Shown: positions 1-6,687 of the stretch, in pieces
How the letters are laid out: each line of letters opens with the position of its first letter
Numbering within the stretch: position 1 is the first letter of the stretch
DNA from: an uncultured delta proteobacterium
Lineage (GTDB): Bacteria > Myxococcota_A > Polyangia > Polyangiales > Polyangiaceae
NCBI GenBank assembly: GCA_903893335.1
Contig: CAITLX010000401.1
Coordinates: 1 to 18,669 of the forward strand
DNA: 18,669 nucleotides
Direction: 5' to 3'
Program-made: the position numbers and the translations under genes
Notes under the pieces: model-generated
The model's database searches: none
Told to the model about the DNA's origin: nothing
Seen by the model: only the letters and a program-made list of their open reading frames with translations

Positions 1-243
1 CTCGCAGCGGCTGTCCTGGCCGCACTTCCCGACGCGGCGGCGATCGTGGCCGCCGCGCTGCCCGACGCGAGCCCCGCCGGCTTGCCCATCGCGATCCCGA
101 CCGGCCTCCCGACCGCGATCCCGACCACCCTGCCGACGGCGCTCCCGACGGCCATCCCCACCACGCTGCCGACGGCGATTCCGACGGCGCTGCCGAAGAA
201 CCTCCCCGTGTTCAAGCTCCCGCCGGTCGCCCCGAAGAAGTAA
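1..243 (+). CDS. 3' end of Pro-periodic repeat protein (partial)
   Basis: The frame is open from the first base of the window to TAA at 241-243, so this is the C-terminal 80 residues of a longer protein; a GTG at 46 is a possible but unlikely true start. After an Ala-rich stretch, residues 28-69 form an exact tetrapeptide repeat of the form (L/I)-P-T-(A/T/G), with proline at every fourth position from 29 to 69, eleven in a row. The tail is short and basic, ending APKK. I do not recognise the protein. Such a rigid, Thr/Pro-rich segment could be an extended linker or envelope-spanning region, but that is inference. It is convergent with the small membrane protein gene that follows. The uniform period and the normal codon use for the window argue for a real coding end, not a chance open frame. 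Confidence 0.6.
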   Translation, partial: LAAAVLAALPDAAAIVAAALPDASPAGLPIAIPTGLPTAIPTTLPTALPTAIPTTLPTAIPTALPKNLPVFKLPPVAPKK

Positions 244-245
244 GG

Positions 246-277
246 GCGCGCCGGCGCGCTCAGCGCCGCGGCCGCGG
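246..277. terminator. GC-rich palindromes between convergent genes
   Basis: A perfect 14-bp palindrome (GCGCGCCGGCGCGC, 246-259) lies exactly between the stop codons of the two convergent genes. It is followed by a 12-bp palindrome (CCGCGGCCGCGG, 266-277) inside the last codons of the minus-strand gene. These could form stem-loops acting in both directions. There is no T-tract, so this is not a canonical intrinsic terminator, and palindromes of G and C are common by chance in such DNA. Confidence 0.25.
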
Positions 278-595
278 GGCCGTGCGAATCTGCGCGACCG
301 TCCACTCGCCGAGCACGTTGCGCAGCCTCTGGCGCTGCGCGTCGCCGAGCGAACCGATGACCACGAGCGTCGGCCGGTTGCCCTCGTTGACCGCGCGCAG
401 GCCGACGCGCTCGACCGGCGGCCGGGCGACCACGTCGGCGACGTCGTCGAGCAACCGCTTGGGGATGCGACCGCGCACGACGCTCACGCGGCCCGCCGAG
501 ATCCGGAGACAAAACAGCTCGTTGGCGCGCGCGAGGGCGACCACCAGCGGCCACGCGAGCGCGGCGAAGGCGAGGGCGACGAGGTAGGGGGACAA
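260..595 (-). CDS. DUF3634-like small membrane protein
   Basis: About 111 residues if translation begins at the TTG at 595, the only plausible initiation codon before the conserved part; no good ribosome binding site is visible, so the start is uncertain. An N-terminal hydrophobic segment (about residues 3-23) is followed by the sequence RANELFCLRI, then a soluble stretch with VVRGRIPKRLLDDVADV and a C-terminal part with QRLRNVLGEW. This order (one membrane helix, the ANELFCL motif, a VxRGRxP strand, a helix, then an RLRNV motif) matches what I recall of the DUF3634 family of short proteins common in myxobacteria, whose function is unknown. The gene is divergent from the kinase gene starting at 650, with about 54 bp between them. 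A much longer open frame continues upstream on this strand, but it runs antisense through the kinase gene and is not supported. Confidence 0.7.
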   Translation of the reverse strand: MSPYLVALAFAALAWPLVVALARANELFCLRISAGRVSVVRGRIPKRLLDDVADVVARPPVERVGLRAVNEGNRPTLVVIGSLGDAQRQRLRNVLGEWTVAQIRTAPRPRR

Positions 596-649
596 GGGGG
601 CGGCGGCGCGCGCGAATCGATTGCTTGACCGGGCGCGGGTGCGGCGGCC
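596..649. promoter_or_regulatory. Divergent intergenic region
   Basis: This short gap separates the DUF3634-like gene from the kinase gene. It contains an 8-bp palindrome AATCGATT (615-622) and a TTGACC hexamer (625-630), a local A/T-containing island in otherwise almost pure G/C sequence. A shared promoter region is likely from the gene arrangement, but I cannot place convincing -35/-10 pairs for either direction. Confidence 0.3.
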
Positions 650-1927
650 ATGTTCGCACGCGTGACCGCGCCCGTCGCCACCGAGCTGCGCCTGCCCCGC
701 CGGATCGGGCGGTACACGCTCTTCGATCGCATCGGCCAGGGCGGCATGGCCGAGATCTTCCTCGCGCGCGCCGCCACCGAGCTGGGCGGGTCGCGCCTGG
801 TCGTCGTCAAGCAGATCCTCCCGCAGTTCGCGGAGGTCCCCGACTTCGAGCGCCTGCTGGTCGCCGAGGCCAAGCTCGCCTCGCGGCTCACCCACGCCAA
901 CGTCACGCAGGTCTACGACCTCGGACGCGAGGACGGCTGCCTCTTCATCGCGATGCAGTACGTCGAGGGGCTCGACCTCAACGAGCTGCTGCGGCGCTGC
1001 GCGAAGTCGCGCACGCCGATGCCGATCCCCTTCGCGCTGCACATCGTGACCGAGGCGCTGCGCGGGCTCGACTACGCGCACCGACGCACCGCCGACGACG
1101 GCACGCCGCTCGGCATCGTGCACCGCGACGTCTCGCCGTCGAACGTGCTGGCGAGCTTCGAGGGCGAGGTGAAGGTGTGCGACTTCGGCATCGCGCGCGC
1201 CAACGACATCGCCGAGTCGCTCCCCGACGACGCCCTCAAGGGCAAGGCCGGCTACATGAGCCCCGAGCACGCGCGGGGCGAGGCGCTCGACGCGCGCGCC
1301 GACGTGTTCGCCGCCGGCATCCTGCTCTGGGAGCTGCTCGCCGGGCGCCGCATGTACAAGGCGCAGCCCGACGGGCCGTCGCTGCTCGAGCTCGCGCGAC
1401 GCGGCGACGTGCCCCCGCTCGAGCCGCGCGGGCTCGCGCACGAGGCAGAGCTGCACGCCATCGTGGGGCGAGCGCTCGCGCGCGATCGCGACGCCCGCTA
1501 CCCGAGCGCGCAGGCGATGCTGCGCGACCTCGAGGCGTACGTCGCGAAGGCGGGCCTGGTCACCAGCGGCATCAAGCTCGGCGACTGGATGAGCGCCGAG
1601 CTCGGCAGCGAGGTCGTGGCGCAGCGCCGAGCGCGCGAGCGAGCCGCGAAGGCGCTCGAGGCAGGCCCGCTCGCCGAGGTTCGCCCGATCGGCGGCGCGG
1701 CCTACGCCAAGACCCCCGCCCCCACCGCGGTCGCGCCCGCGCCGCCCGAGGGCGCGCTCGCGCCCCCATCGGTCGCGAGCTTCGTCCGCGACGCCCCGTC
1801 GGGCACGGGCGAGCCCGAGGCGCCGCTACCGGCGCTCCCCGTCGCGCGCGCTCCGTGGGCGGGCTTCGCCGTCGCGGCGGCGCTGCTGGCCATCGCGGCC
1901 CTCTGGGCGCTGCTGCGCCCGCGCTGA
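650..1927 (+). CDS. Membrane-anchored Ser/Thr protein kinase
   Basis: 425 residues. A Hanks-type kinase domain spans about residues 21-295: glycine loop GQGGMAEI (29-36), ATP lysine K54 (VVKQ), helix-C glutamate about E73, catalytic loop HRDVSPSN (158-165), DFG (178-180) and GYMSPEHA (201-208) in the activation/P+1 region. The catalytic loop has Ser in place of the usual Lys of HRDLKPEN, a variant I associate with a subgroup of myxobacterial kinases. A Pro/Ala-rich linker (about 345-400) leads to one C-terminal membrane helix (about 402-422) with a basic RPR end, so the kinase domain is expected to face the cytoplasm. There is no extracellular sensor domain, because the protein ends just after the helix. 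The priA start follows 6 bp after its stop, so the two are probably cotranscribed. Substrate unknown. Confidence 0.9.
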   Translation: MFARVTAPVATELRLPRRIGRYTLFDRIGQGGMAEIFLARAATELGGSRLVVVKQILPQFAEVPDFERLLVAEAKLASRLTHANVTQVYDLGREDGCLFIAMQYVEGLDLNELLRRCAKSRTPMPIPFALHIVTEALRGLDYAHRRTADDGTPLGIVHRDVSPSNVLASFEGEVKVCDFGIARANDIAESLPDDALKGKAGYMSPEHARGEALDARADVFAAGILLWELLAGRRMYKAQPDGPSLLELARRGDVPPLEPRGLAHEAELHAIVGRALARDRDARYPSAQAMLRDLEAYVAKAGLVTSGIKLGDWMSAELGSEVVAQRRARERAAKALEAGPLAEVRPIGGAAYAKTPAPTAVAPAPPEGALAPPSVASFVRDAPSGTGEPEAPLPALPVARAPWAGFAVAAALLAIAALWALLRPR

Positions 1928-1933
1928 GGCACC

Positions 1934-4204
1934 GTGCGACTCGCCGAGGTGGCGGTGCCCATCCCGCTCGGGCGGGCGTTCACCTACGCCGTGCCCGACG
2001 CTCTCGCCGAGCGCGTGCAGCCCGGCGTGCGCGTGCTCTGCGACTTCGGCCGCCGCCGCCTGCTCGCCGTCGTCGTCACCGTCGCCGACCGCGAGCTCGC
2101 CCCCGCGCTGGTCGGCAAGGTGCGGCCGATCGTGGCGGTGCTCGACGCCGAGCCCGTGCTCGACGCCGAGCTGCTGCCGTTCCTGCGCGAGCTTGGGGCG
2201 TACTACTTCGCGCACATCGGCGAGGTGCTGCGCCTCGCGCTGCCCTCGGTCGAGCGCGAGCAGGTGCGCGCGCTCGGCGAGCAGGGGCTGCTCGGCACCG
2301 CGCGCGTGCGCGAGGTCGGCGGGCGCATGCGCCAGGTCGCGCGCGCCGTGCCCGCGCCTGCCAACCCAGGCGCGGTGCCGCGCGGGCAGGCCAGCGCGAT
2401 CCTCGAACACCTGCGCGCGAGCGGCGACCACGAGGTGACCGACCTCGTCGCGTCGTGGGGCAACGCGCGCGCCGCGCTCAAGCGCCTCGTCGCGGCGGGG
2501 CTCGCCGAGATCGTCGAGCGCGAGGAGGATCTCGACCCGTTCTTCGCGAACGCGGTGCCGCGCGACGTCCCGCCCGAGGCGACCCCCGAGCAGGACACCG
2601 CCGTCGCGGCCATCACCGCGGCGCTCGACGCGGGCGCCGCGCGCGGCTTCCTGCTGCACGGCGTCACCGGCTCGGGCAAGACCGAGGTCTACCTGCGCGC
2701 GATCGCCGCCTGCCGCGCCGCCTCGCGCGGCGCGCTCGTGCTCGTGCCCGAGATCGCCCTCACCCCGCAGCTCGTCTCGCGCTTCCGCGCGCGCTTCGGC
2801 GACGATCTCGCCGTCATCCACAGCGGCCTCACCGACCGCGAGCGGCACGCGATGTGGCAGCGCCTGCGCGGCGGGCAGGTGCACGTGGCGATCGGCGCGC
2901 GCTCGGCGCTCTTCGCGCCCGTCACGCGGCTCGGCCTGGTCGTCGTCGACGAGGAGCACGACGGCTCGTTCAAGCAGGAGGAGGGCACGCGCTACCACGC
3001 GCGCGACATGGCGCTGCTGCGCGCGCACCGCGCCGGCGCGGTCTCTGTGCTCGGCTCGGCCACGCCCTCGCTCGAGACCGAGGCGCTCGCGCGCGCGGGG
3101 CGCCTCGGGCGCCTCGTGCTGCCGGGTCGCGCGCACCGCGCCGCGGTGCTGCCGCGCGTCGAGCTCGTCGACCTCAAGCGCATCGGCGCCGGGCCGTCGG
3201 GCCACAAGCTGCTCTCGCTGCCGCTGCACCGCGCGCTCGAACGCACGCTGGCGGCCGGCGAGCAGGCGATCCTCTTCCTCAACCGACGCGGCTTCGCGCC
3301 CGCGGTGCTGTGCGAGTCGTGCGGCGCCATCGCCGAGTGCCCCGCGTGCGCCGTCGCGCTCACCTTCCACCGCCCGCGCGGCGGCCGCGTGCGCTGCCAC
3401 TACTGCGACTACGACTCCTCCGTCGGCTCCTGCGCGAAGTGCGGCTCAGCACGCTTCTCGCTCGAGGGGCTCGGCACCGAGCGCCTCGAGGAGACGGTGG
3501 CGCAGGCCTTCCCCACCGCGCGCGTGGCGCGCCTCGACCGCGACGTGGCCGCCGGCGAGGGGGCCGAGGCGGTGATCGCGCGCATGCGCGCCGGCGAGAT
3601 CGACGTCCTGGTCGGCACGCAGATGGTGACCAAGGGGCACGACCTGCCGCGCGTCACGCTCGTCGGCGTCGTCAACGCCGACTCGTCGCTCGCGCTGCCC
3701 GAGTTCCGCGCCGCCGAGCGCACGTTCCAGCTGCTCGTGCAGGTGGCCGGCCGCGCGGGCCGCGCCGATCGCCCGGGGCTCGTGATCGTGCAGACGCGCG
3801 ACCCCGAGCACCCTGCGGTCGCGTTCGCCGCGCGCCACGACGTCGTCGGCTTCATCGAGCGCGAGCTCGCCGACCGCCAGGAGCTCGGCTACCCGCCGTT
3901 CGCGCGGCTCGCGCTGGTGCGCGTCGAGGCGATGGACGAGGCGCTCGCCGCGGACACCGCGCGCGCGTTCGCCGACCGCGCGGCTGCGACCGAGCCAGTC
4001 GTCAGCGGCGACATCGACGTCCAGGGCCCCGCGCCTGCGCCGCTCGCGCGCCTGCGCGGGCGATACCGCTTCCGCGTGCAGCTTCGCGGCGCCGACCGCG
4101 CGCGCCTGCGGCTGGTGCTCGCCGCGCTCGCCCGCCTGCGCGACGAGCTGCACGACCGCCGCGTGCGCGTCACGCTCGACGTCGACCCCGTGCAGATGAT
4201 GTAG
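1934..4204 (+). CDS. priA: Primosomal protein N' / replication restart helicase PriA
   Basis: 756 residues from a GTG start 6 bp after the kinase stop. PriA binds stalled or repaired forks, unwinds the lagging arm and recruits the replisome loader. Features in order: N-terminal 3' DNA-end binding domain (opening AEVAVPIPLGRAFTY), winged-helix region (about 145-200), Walker A GVTGSGKT (243-250), DEEH box (339-342), GSATPSLE (374-381), FLNRRGF (448-454). The zinc-binding module has eight cysteines in four CxxC pairs (460/463, 469/472, 488/491, 500/503). The helicase C-lobe has GTQMVTKGHD and QVAGRAGR. All catalytic and metal-binding elements are present and the length is near that of typical PriA (about 730-750 or slightly longer). 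The position between a signalling kinase and a secreted protein suggests cotranscription rather than a functional link. Confidence 0.97.
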   Translation: MRLAEVAVPIPLGRAFTYAVPDALAERVQPGVRVLCDFGRRRLLAVVVTVADRELAPALVGKVRPIVAVLDAEPVLDAELLPFLRELGAYYFAHIGEVLRLALPSVEREQVRALGEQGLLGTARVREVGGRMRQVARAVPAPANPGAVPRGQASAILEHLRASGDHEVTDLVASWGNARAALKRLVAAGLAEIVEREEDLDPFFANAVPRDVPPEATPEQDTAVAAITAALDAGAARGFLLHGVTGSGKTEVYLRAIAACRAASRGALVLVPEIALTPQLVSRFRARFGDDLAVIHSGLTDRERHAMWQRLRGGQVHVAIGARSALFAPVTRLGLVVVDEEHDGSFKQEEGTRYHARDMALLRAHRAGAVSVLGSATPSLETEALARAGRLGRLVLPGRAHRAAVLPRVELVDLKRIGAGPSGHKLLSLPLHRALERTLAAGEQAILFLNRRGFAPAVLCESCGAIAECPACAVALTFHRPRGGRVRCHYCDYDSSVGSCAKCGSARFSLEGLGTERLEETVAQAFPTARVARLDRDVAAGEGAEAVIARMRAGEIDVLVGTQMVTKGHDLPRVTLVGVVNADSSLALPEFRAAERTFQLLVQVAGRAGRADRPGLVIVQTRDPEHPAVAFAARHDVVGFIERELADRQELGYPPFARLALVRVEAMDEALAADTARAFADRAAATEPVVSGDIDVQGPAPAPLARLRGRYRFRVQLRGADRARLRLVLAALARLRDELHDRRVRVTLDVDPVQMM

Positions 4205-4205
4205 G

Positions 4206-4736
4206 TTGGCGGCCGTGGATCGCCAGCTCGCTCGTGCGCTCGCGCTCGCGGCAGGCCTCGCGTGCGGGGTCGTCGCGAGCCCCGCCTCCGCCTTCGAGCG
4301 GCAGTGGCACGCGGGGCTCGACGCAGGCGGCGCGGCGCTCGACGCGGGCGACCGCTCGCTCGGCTTCGGCGGCGGCGCGCACCTCGGCTACGGGCTCGAC
4401 GACGCGTGGAACGCGATGCTCGAGGTCGACGTCACGCGACACCCCTCGCAGTCGATGACGGTCGCGAGCGGCGCGGTCGGCGTCGCGTACACGCTCGACG
4501 TGCTGCGCTGGGTGCCGTACCTCGGCGTGCTCGGCGGCGGCTACTGGCTCGGCGACGGCGCGACGTCGCGCACGGCGCCCGGCGTGCAGCTCGCGCTCGG
4601 CGTCGACTACCAGTGCACGCGCCACTTCGCGCTCGGCGCGCAGCTTCGGCTCCACCAGGTGTTCGCGGCCGAGCCGCTCGGCACCACGTCGTACGCGACC
4701 ACGTTCGCGCGCGCCGAGTGGACCTGGGGCTACTGA
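4206..4736 (+). CDS. Secreted beta-barrel-like outer membrane protein
   Basis: 176 residues from a TTG at 4206, one base after the priA stop; a GTG at 4215 in the same frame would give 173 residues and is an equally good choice. The N-terminus is a signal peptide: a short basic start, a hydrophobic run ALALAAGLACGVVA, and a likely cleavage site after SPASA, before FERQWHAG. The mature part is rich in Gly, aromatic residues and alternating polar/hydrophobic strands (for example GGGAHLGYGL, LGVLGGGYWLG, FARAEWTWGY). It ends with an aromatic residue, as outer membrane barrels often do. The size suggests a small eight-stranded barrel of the OmpW/OmpA-like or porin_fam type. No catalytic motif is seen. 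It is convergent with the phosphodiesterase gene across a repeat-containing gap. Confidence 0.75.
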   Translation: MAAVDRQLARALALAAGLACGVVASPASAFERQWHAGLDAGGAALDAGDRSLGFGGGAHLGYGLDDAWNAMLEVDVTRHPSQSMTVASGAVGVAYTLDVLRWVPYLGVLGGGYWLGDGATSRTAPGVQLALGVDYQCTRHFALGAQLRLHQVFAAEPLGTTSYATTFARAEWTWGY

Positions 4737-4838
4737 GCCGCGACCGCGCGCTTCAGCCCCGCACCTGTCGAGCCGCGGCAGCGCGCTTCAGCCCGCACCT
4801 GTCGAGCCGCGACCAAGCGCTTCAGCCCAGCACCTGGC
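4735..4838. repeat. Three tandem 35-bp repeats at a convergent gene junction
   Basis: Three head-to-tail copies lie at 4735-4769 (35 bp), 4770-4803 (34 bp) and 4804-4838 (35 bp), each beginning GAGCCGCG and containing GCGCTTCAGCCC followed by GCACCTG. By eye, copies 1 and 3 differ at four positions; copies 1 and 2 differ at two plus a one-base deletion. The third copy includes the last codons and stop (TGA at 4824-4822) of the minus-strand phosphodiesterase gene; the first begins inside the stop codon of the plus-strand gene. The array looks like a tandem duplication of the 3' end of the phosphodiesterase gene. The copies abut without spacers and are not internally palindromic. Confidence 0.85.
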
Positions 4839-5571
4839 GCGCGAGGCCGGGCACGTCGGTGACGATGCCGTCGACGCCGAGCGCCGCGAGCCGCTCCATC
4901 GTGGTCGGGTCGTCGACCGTCCACACGTTCACCGCGCGCCCCGCGGCGTGCCAGCGCGCGAGCCGGGCGGGCGTCACGAGCGACGCCTCGGGGTGCACGG
5001 CGTCGGCGCGCACGAGCGCCGCCGGCCAGCCGGCGGCCAGCCACGGGCGCTCGGCCTCGACGAGCAGCCCGCACGGGATGCGCGGCACGAGCCACGCGAA
5101 GTAGGCGACCAGCGCCGGGTCGAAGCTCGACACGAGCAGCCACGCGTCGGCCTCGGGCTGCGCGGCGAGCACGCGCGCGACCGCGCGCACGAGCGCGCCG
5201 CGGTCGGGCACGTCGCGCTTGATCTCGACGTTGACCCGCATGCGCGCGTCGCGCGCCCACGCGAGCACCTCGCGCAGCTGCGGCACCCGATCGCCGTCCT
5301 CGAGCTCGACCTGCGCGAGCTCGCCCCACGCGAGCGCCGCGACCGCGCGCGTGTCGCGCCCGCCGGTCGTCCTCGCGAGGTCCTCGTCGTGGTGCACGAC
5401 GATCTCGCCCGAGCCGCAGAGCCGCACGTCGAGCTCGACGCCGTCGGCGCCCAGGTCGGCCGCGCGCTCGAAGGCCGGCATCGTGTTCTCGGTGCGCTCG
5501 CCGCGCACCCCGCGGTGCCCGTAGACGTGCGGGCGAGCCCCCGACGCGCGCCGCCAGGCCGCCGCGCTCAC
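4822..5571 (-). CDS. Glycerophosphodiester phosphodiesterase
   Basis: 249 residues from a GTG at 5571 whose last bases overlap the TGA of the upstream DHH gene (GTGA, 4-bp overlap); this decides the start and implies translational coupling. The GDPD TIM-barrel family hydrolyses deacylated phospholipids (glycerophosphodiesters) to glycerol-3-phosphate and an alcohol using a divalent metal. Visible motifs: GHRG (18-21), EN (28-29), ELDV (46-49) with the metal-binding Glu/Asp, VVHHDEDL (58-65) with the catalytic His, VEIK (115-118), SSFD (148-151) and the C-terminal VWTVDD (216-221) and GVDGIVTDVPG. Length matches cytoplasmic UgpQ-like members. There is no signal peptide, so action on cytoplasmic glycerophosphodiesters is expected. 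The stop codon lies in the third copy of a tandem repeat. Confidence 0.94.
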   Translation of the reverse strand: MSAAAWRRASGARPHVYGHRGVRGERTENTMPAFERAADLGADGVELDVRLCGSGEIVVHHDEDLARTTGGRDTRAVAALAWGELAQVELEDGDRVPQLREVLAWARDARMRVNVEIKRDVPDRGALVRAVARVLAAQPEADAWLLVSSFDPALVAYFAWLVPRIPCGLLVEAERPWLAAGWPAALVRADAVHPEASLVTPARLARWHAAGRAVNVWTVDDPTTMERLAALGVDGIVTDVPGLARQVLG

Positions 5572-6548
5572 GGTCCGTCGAGCTCGCGGGCGATCTCCAG
5601 GGCGAGCGCCTGCGCGCGCAGGATGTCGCCGGGCGACAGCGCGATCGCTCCGACCACCGGGTGCCCGCCGCCGCCGTGCCGGCTGCAGATCGCCGAGATG
5701 TCGTGGCGGCGCTCGACGCCGCTCCACGGGTTGTAGCCGACCGAGATCTTGCAGCGCGTCTTGCCGCGCGAGACCATCACCGAGTAGGCGCTGGAGGGAA
5801 ACAGCGCGTAGGTCACGAACTTTCCGGCGACGTCGATGACCTCGCCCGTCAGGTCGACGTAGACGACCGAGCCGAGCACCGTGCTCGTCGCGCGCACCTT
5901 CGTGACGAACGCCTCGTGCGCCGCGCGCAGCGGCAGCCAGCGCTGCACCACCCAGTCGAGCCGCGCGACCTCGTCGAGCGGACGCTCGAGCAGCAGCGGG
6001 ACGATCTGCGCGAGGAACGCGTCGTCGCCGTGGTGCTCGGCCACGGTCATGAGCCACAGCGCGGGCTCCTCGCGCGCGACGGCCATCTCGGCGCTCGGGA
6101 AGCGCGCGGCGTCGATGACCTCGGCCCACCGCACGAGCTCGGCGATGTGCGCCGGCTCGTCGAGCCCGAACTTGGCGCGCGACACGTCGTGCACGAGCTT
6201 GGTGCACGAGCCGTACGCGTCGTCGTGGAACTTGTGCTCGCCGCCGTCGGCGAGGAAATCGTCGCGGTCCTCTCCCGAGGCGAACGCCGTCTTGTGGTGG
6301 TCGAAGTACCACCCGAGGCGCGGGCTGGCCGTGTAGCGAAAGTCGAGGATGGCGTTCTGGTCGCCGACGAGCAGCGCCGGATCGACGCCCCCCTGCTGCG
6401 GCCCGTAGCCGCACGACCGGTACGCGTAGCTCGCACCCTTGGCGCCGAGCTCGCGCAAGAGGCGCGTGAAGAGCGCGGCCGAGCACATGCCGTCGAAGCA
6501 GTGGCCATGCGTCGCGACCACAACCGAACGCGTCGACTCGAGTGCCAT
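5568..6548 (-). CDS. DHH/DHHA1 family phosphoesterase
   Basis: 326 residues from ATG at 6548; an in-frame ATG at 6566 adds six residues, and the first has a weak AGAAG upstream. The DHH superfamily uses paired metal ions to hydrolyse phosphodiester or phosphoanhydride bonds (RecJ, nanoRNase, cyclic-dinucleotide phosphodiesterases, pyrophosphatases). Motif I is THGHCFDGMCSA (13-24), close to the HGxCxDG form of one bacterial/phage subgroup rather than the HxxPDGDAxGS form of NrnA. ILDF (67-70) supplies the next acidic residue, FDHH (82-85) is the signature, and D146 in WAEVIDAARF fits the last core Asp. The C-terminal DHHA1 domain shows GGGGHPVVGAI (292-302), the substrate-binding glycine loop. 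No CBS, DRTGG or membrane domain is present. Its stop overlaps the start of the GDPD gene, so the two enzymes are probably made together. Substrate cannot be named from sequence. Confidence 0.88.
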   Translation of the reverse strand: MALESTRSVVVATHGHCFDGMCSAALFTRLLRELGAKGASYAYRSCGYGPQQGGVDPALLVGDQNAILDFRYTASPRLGWYFDHHKTAFASGEDRDDFLADGGEHKFHDDAYGSCTKLVHDVSRAKFGLDEPAHIAELVRWAEVIDAARFPSAEMAVAREEPALWLMTVAEHHGDDAFLAQIVPLLLERPLDEVARLDWVVQRWLPLRAAHEAFVTKVRATSTVLGSVVYVDLTGEVIDVAGKFVTYALFPSSAYSVMVSRGKTRCKISVGYNPWSGVERRHDISAICSRHGGGGHPVVGAIALSPGDILRAQALALEIARELDGP

Positions 6549-6566
6549 GGCGAGCGCTTCTAGCAT

Positions 6567-6687
6567 GGCCCCGCGGCGCGGCTCGCGCCCATGCCGCCGA
6601 CGGTCCGAGATCCTCCAGCCCACCGCGGAGGTGGTGTAAGGTTCACCCCTCCGCGGAGGTCCTGCGGACACGAGGGAGAGACGAGCA
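6567..6687. promoter_or_regulatory. Divergent promoter region with direct repeats and palindrome
   Basis: About 120 bp separate the divergent DHH and lipoprotein genes. The 10-mer CCGCGGAGGT occurs at 6623-6632 and again at 6651-6660, 28 bp apart start to start. The second copy sits in a perfect 12-bp palindrome CCTCCGCGGAGG (6648-6659), while the first lies in an interrupted inverted repeat CCACC..GGTGG. Between them is the less GC-rich GGTGTAAGGTTCACC, itself an imperfect inverted repeat. This looks like an operator for a dimeric regulator over one or both promoters, but the core hexamers are not recognisable. Confidence 0.45.

Noticed and set aside
1826..3400. A 524-codon minus-strand open frame
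   Set aside because: Antisense shadow of the kinase end and priA without recognisable features.
625..4458. A 1277-codon plus-strand open frame
   Set aside because: It runs out of frame through the kinase, priA and the secreted protein gene; its Arg/Ala-rich translation shows no motif, whereas the other frame holds complete conserved proteins.
4735..4838. CRISPR array
   Set aside because: The three copies are directly adjacent with no spacers, differ from each other, and no cas gene is nearby.
4735..4838. Classical intrinsic terminator
   Set aside because: No strong hairpin followed by a T-tract could be found on either strand, although termination by another mechanism remains possible.
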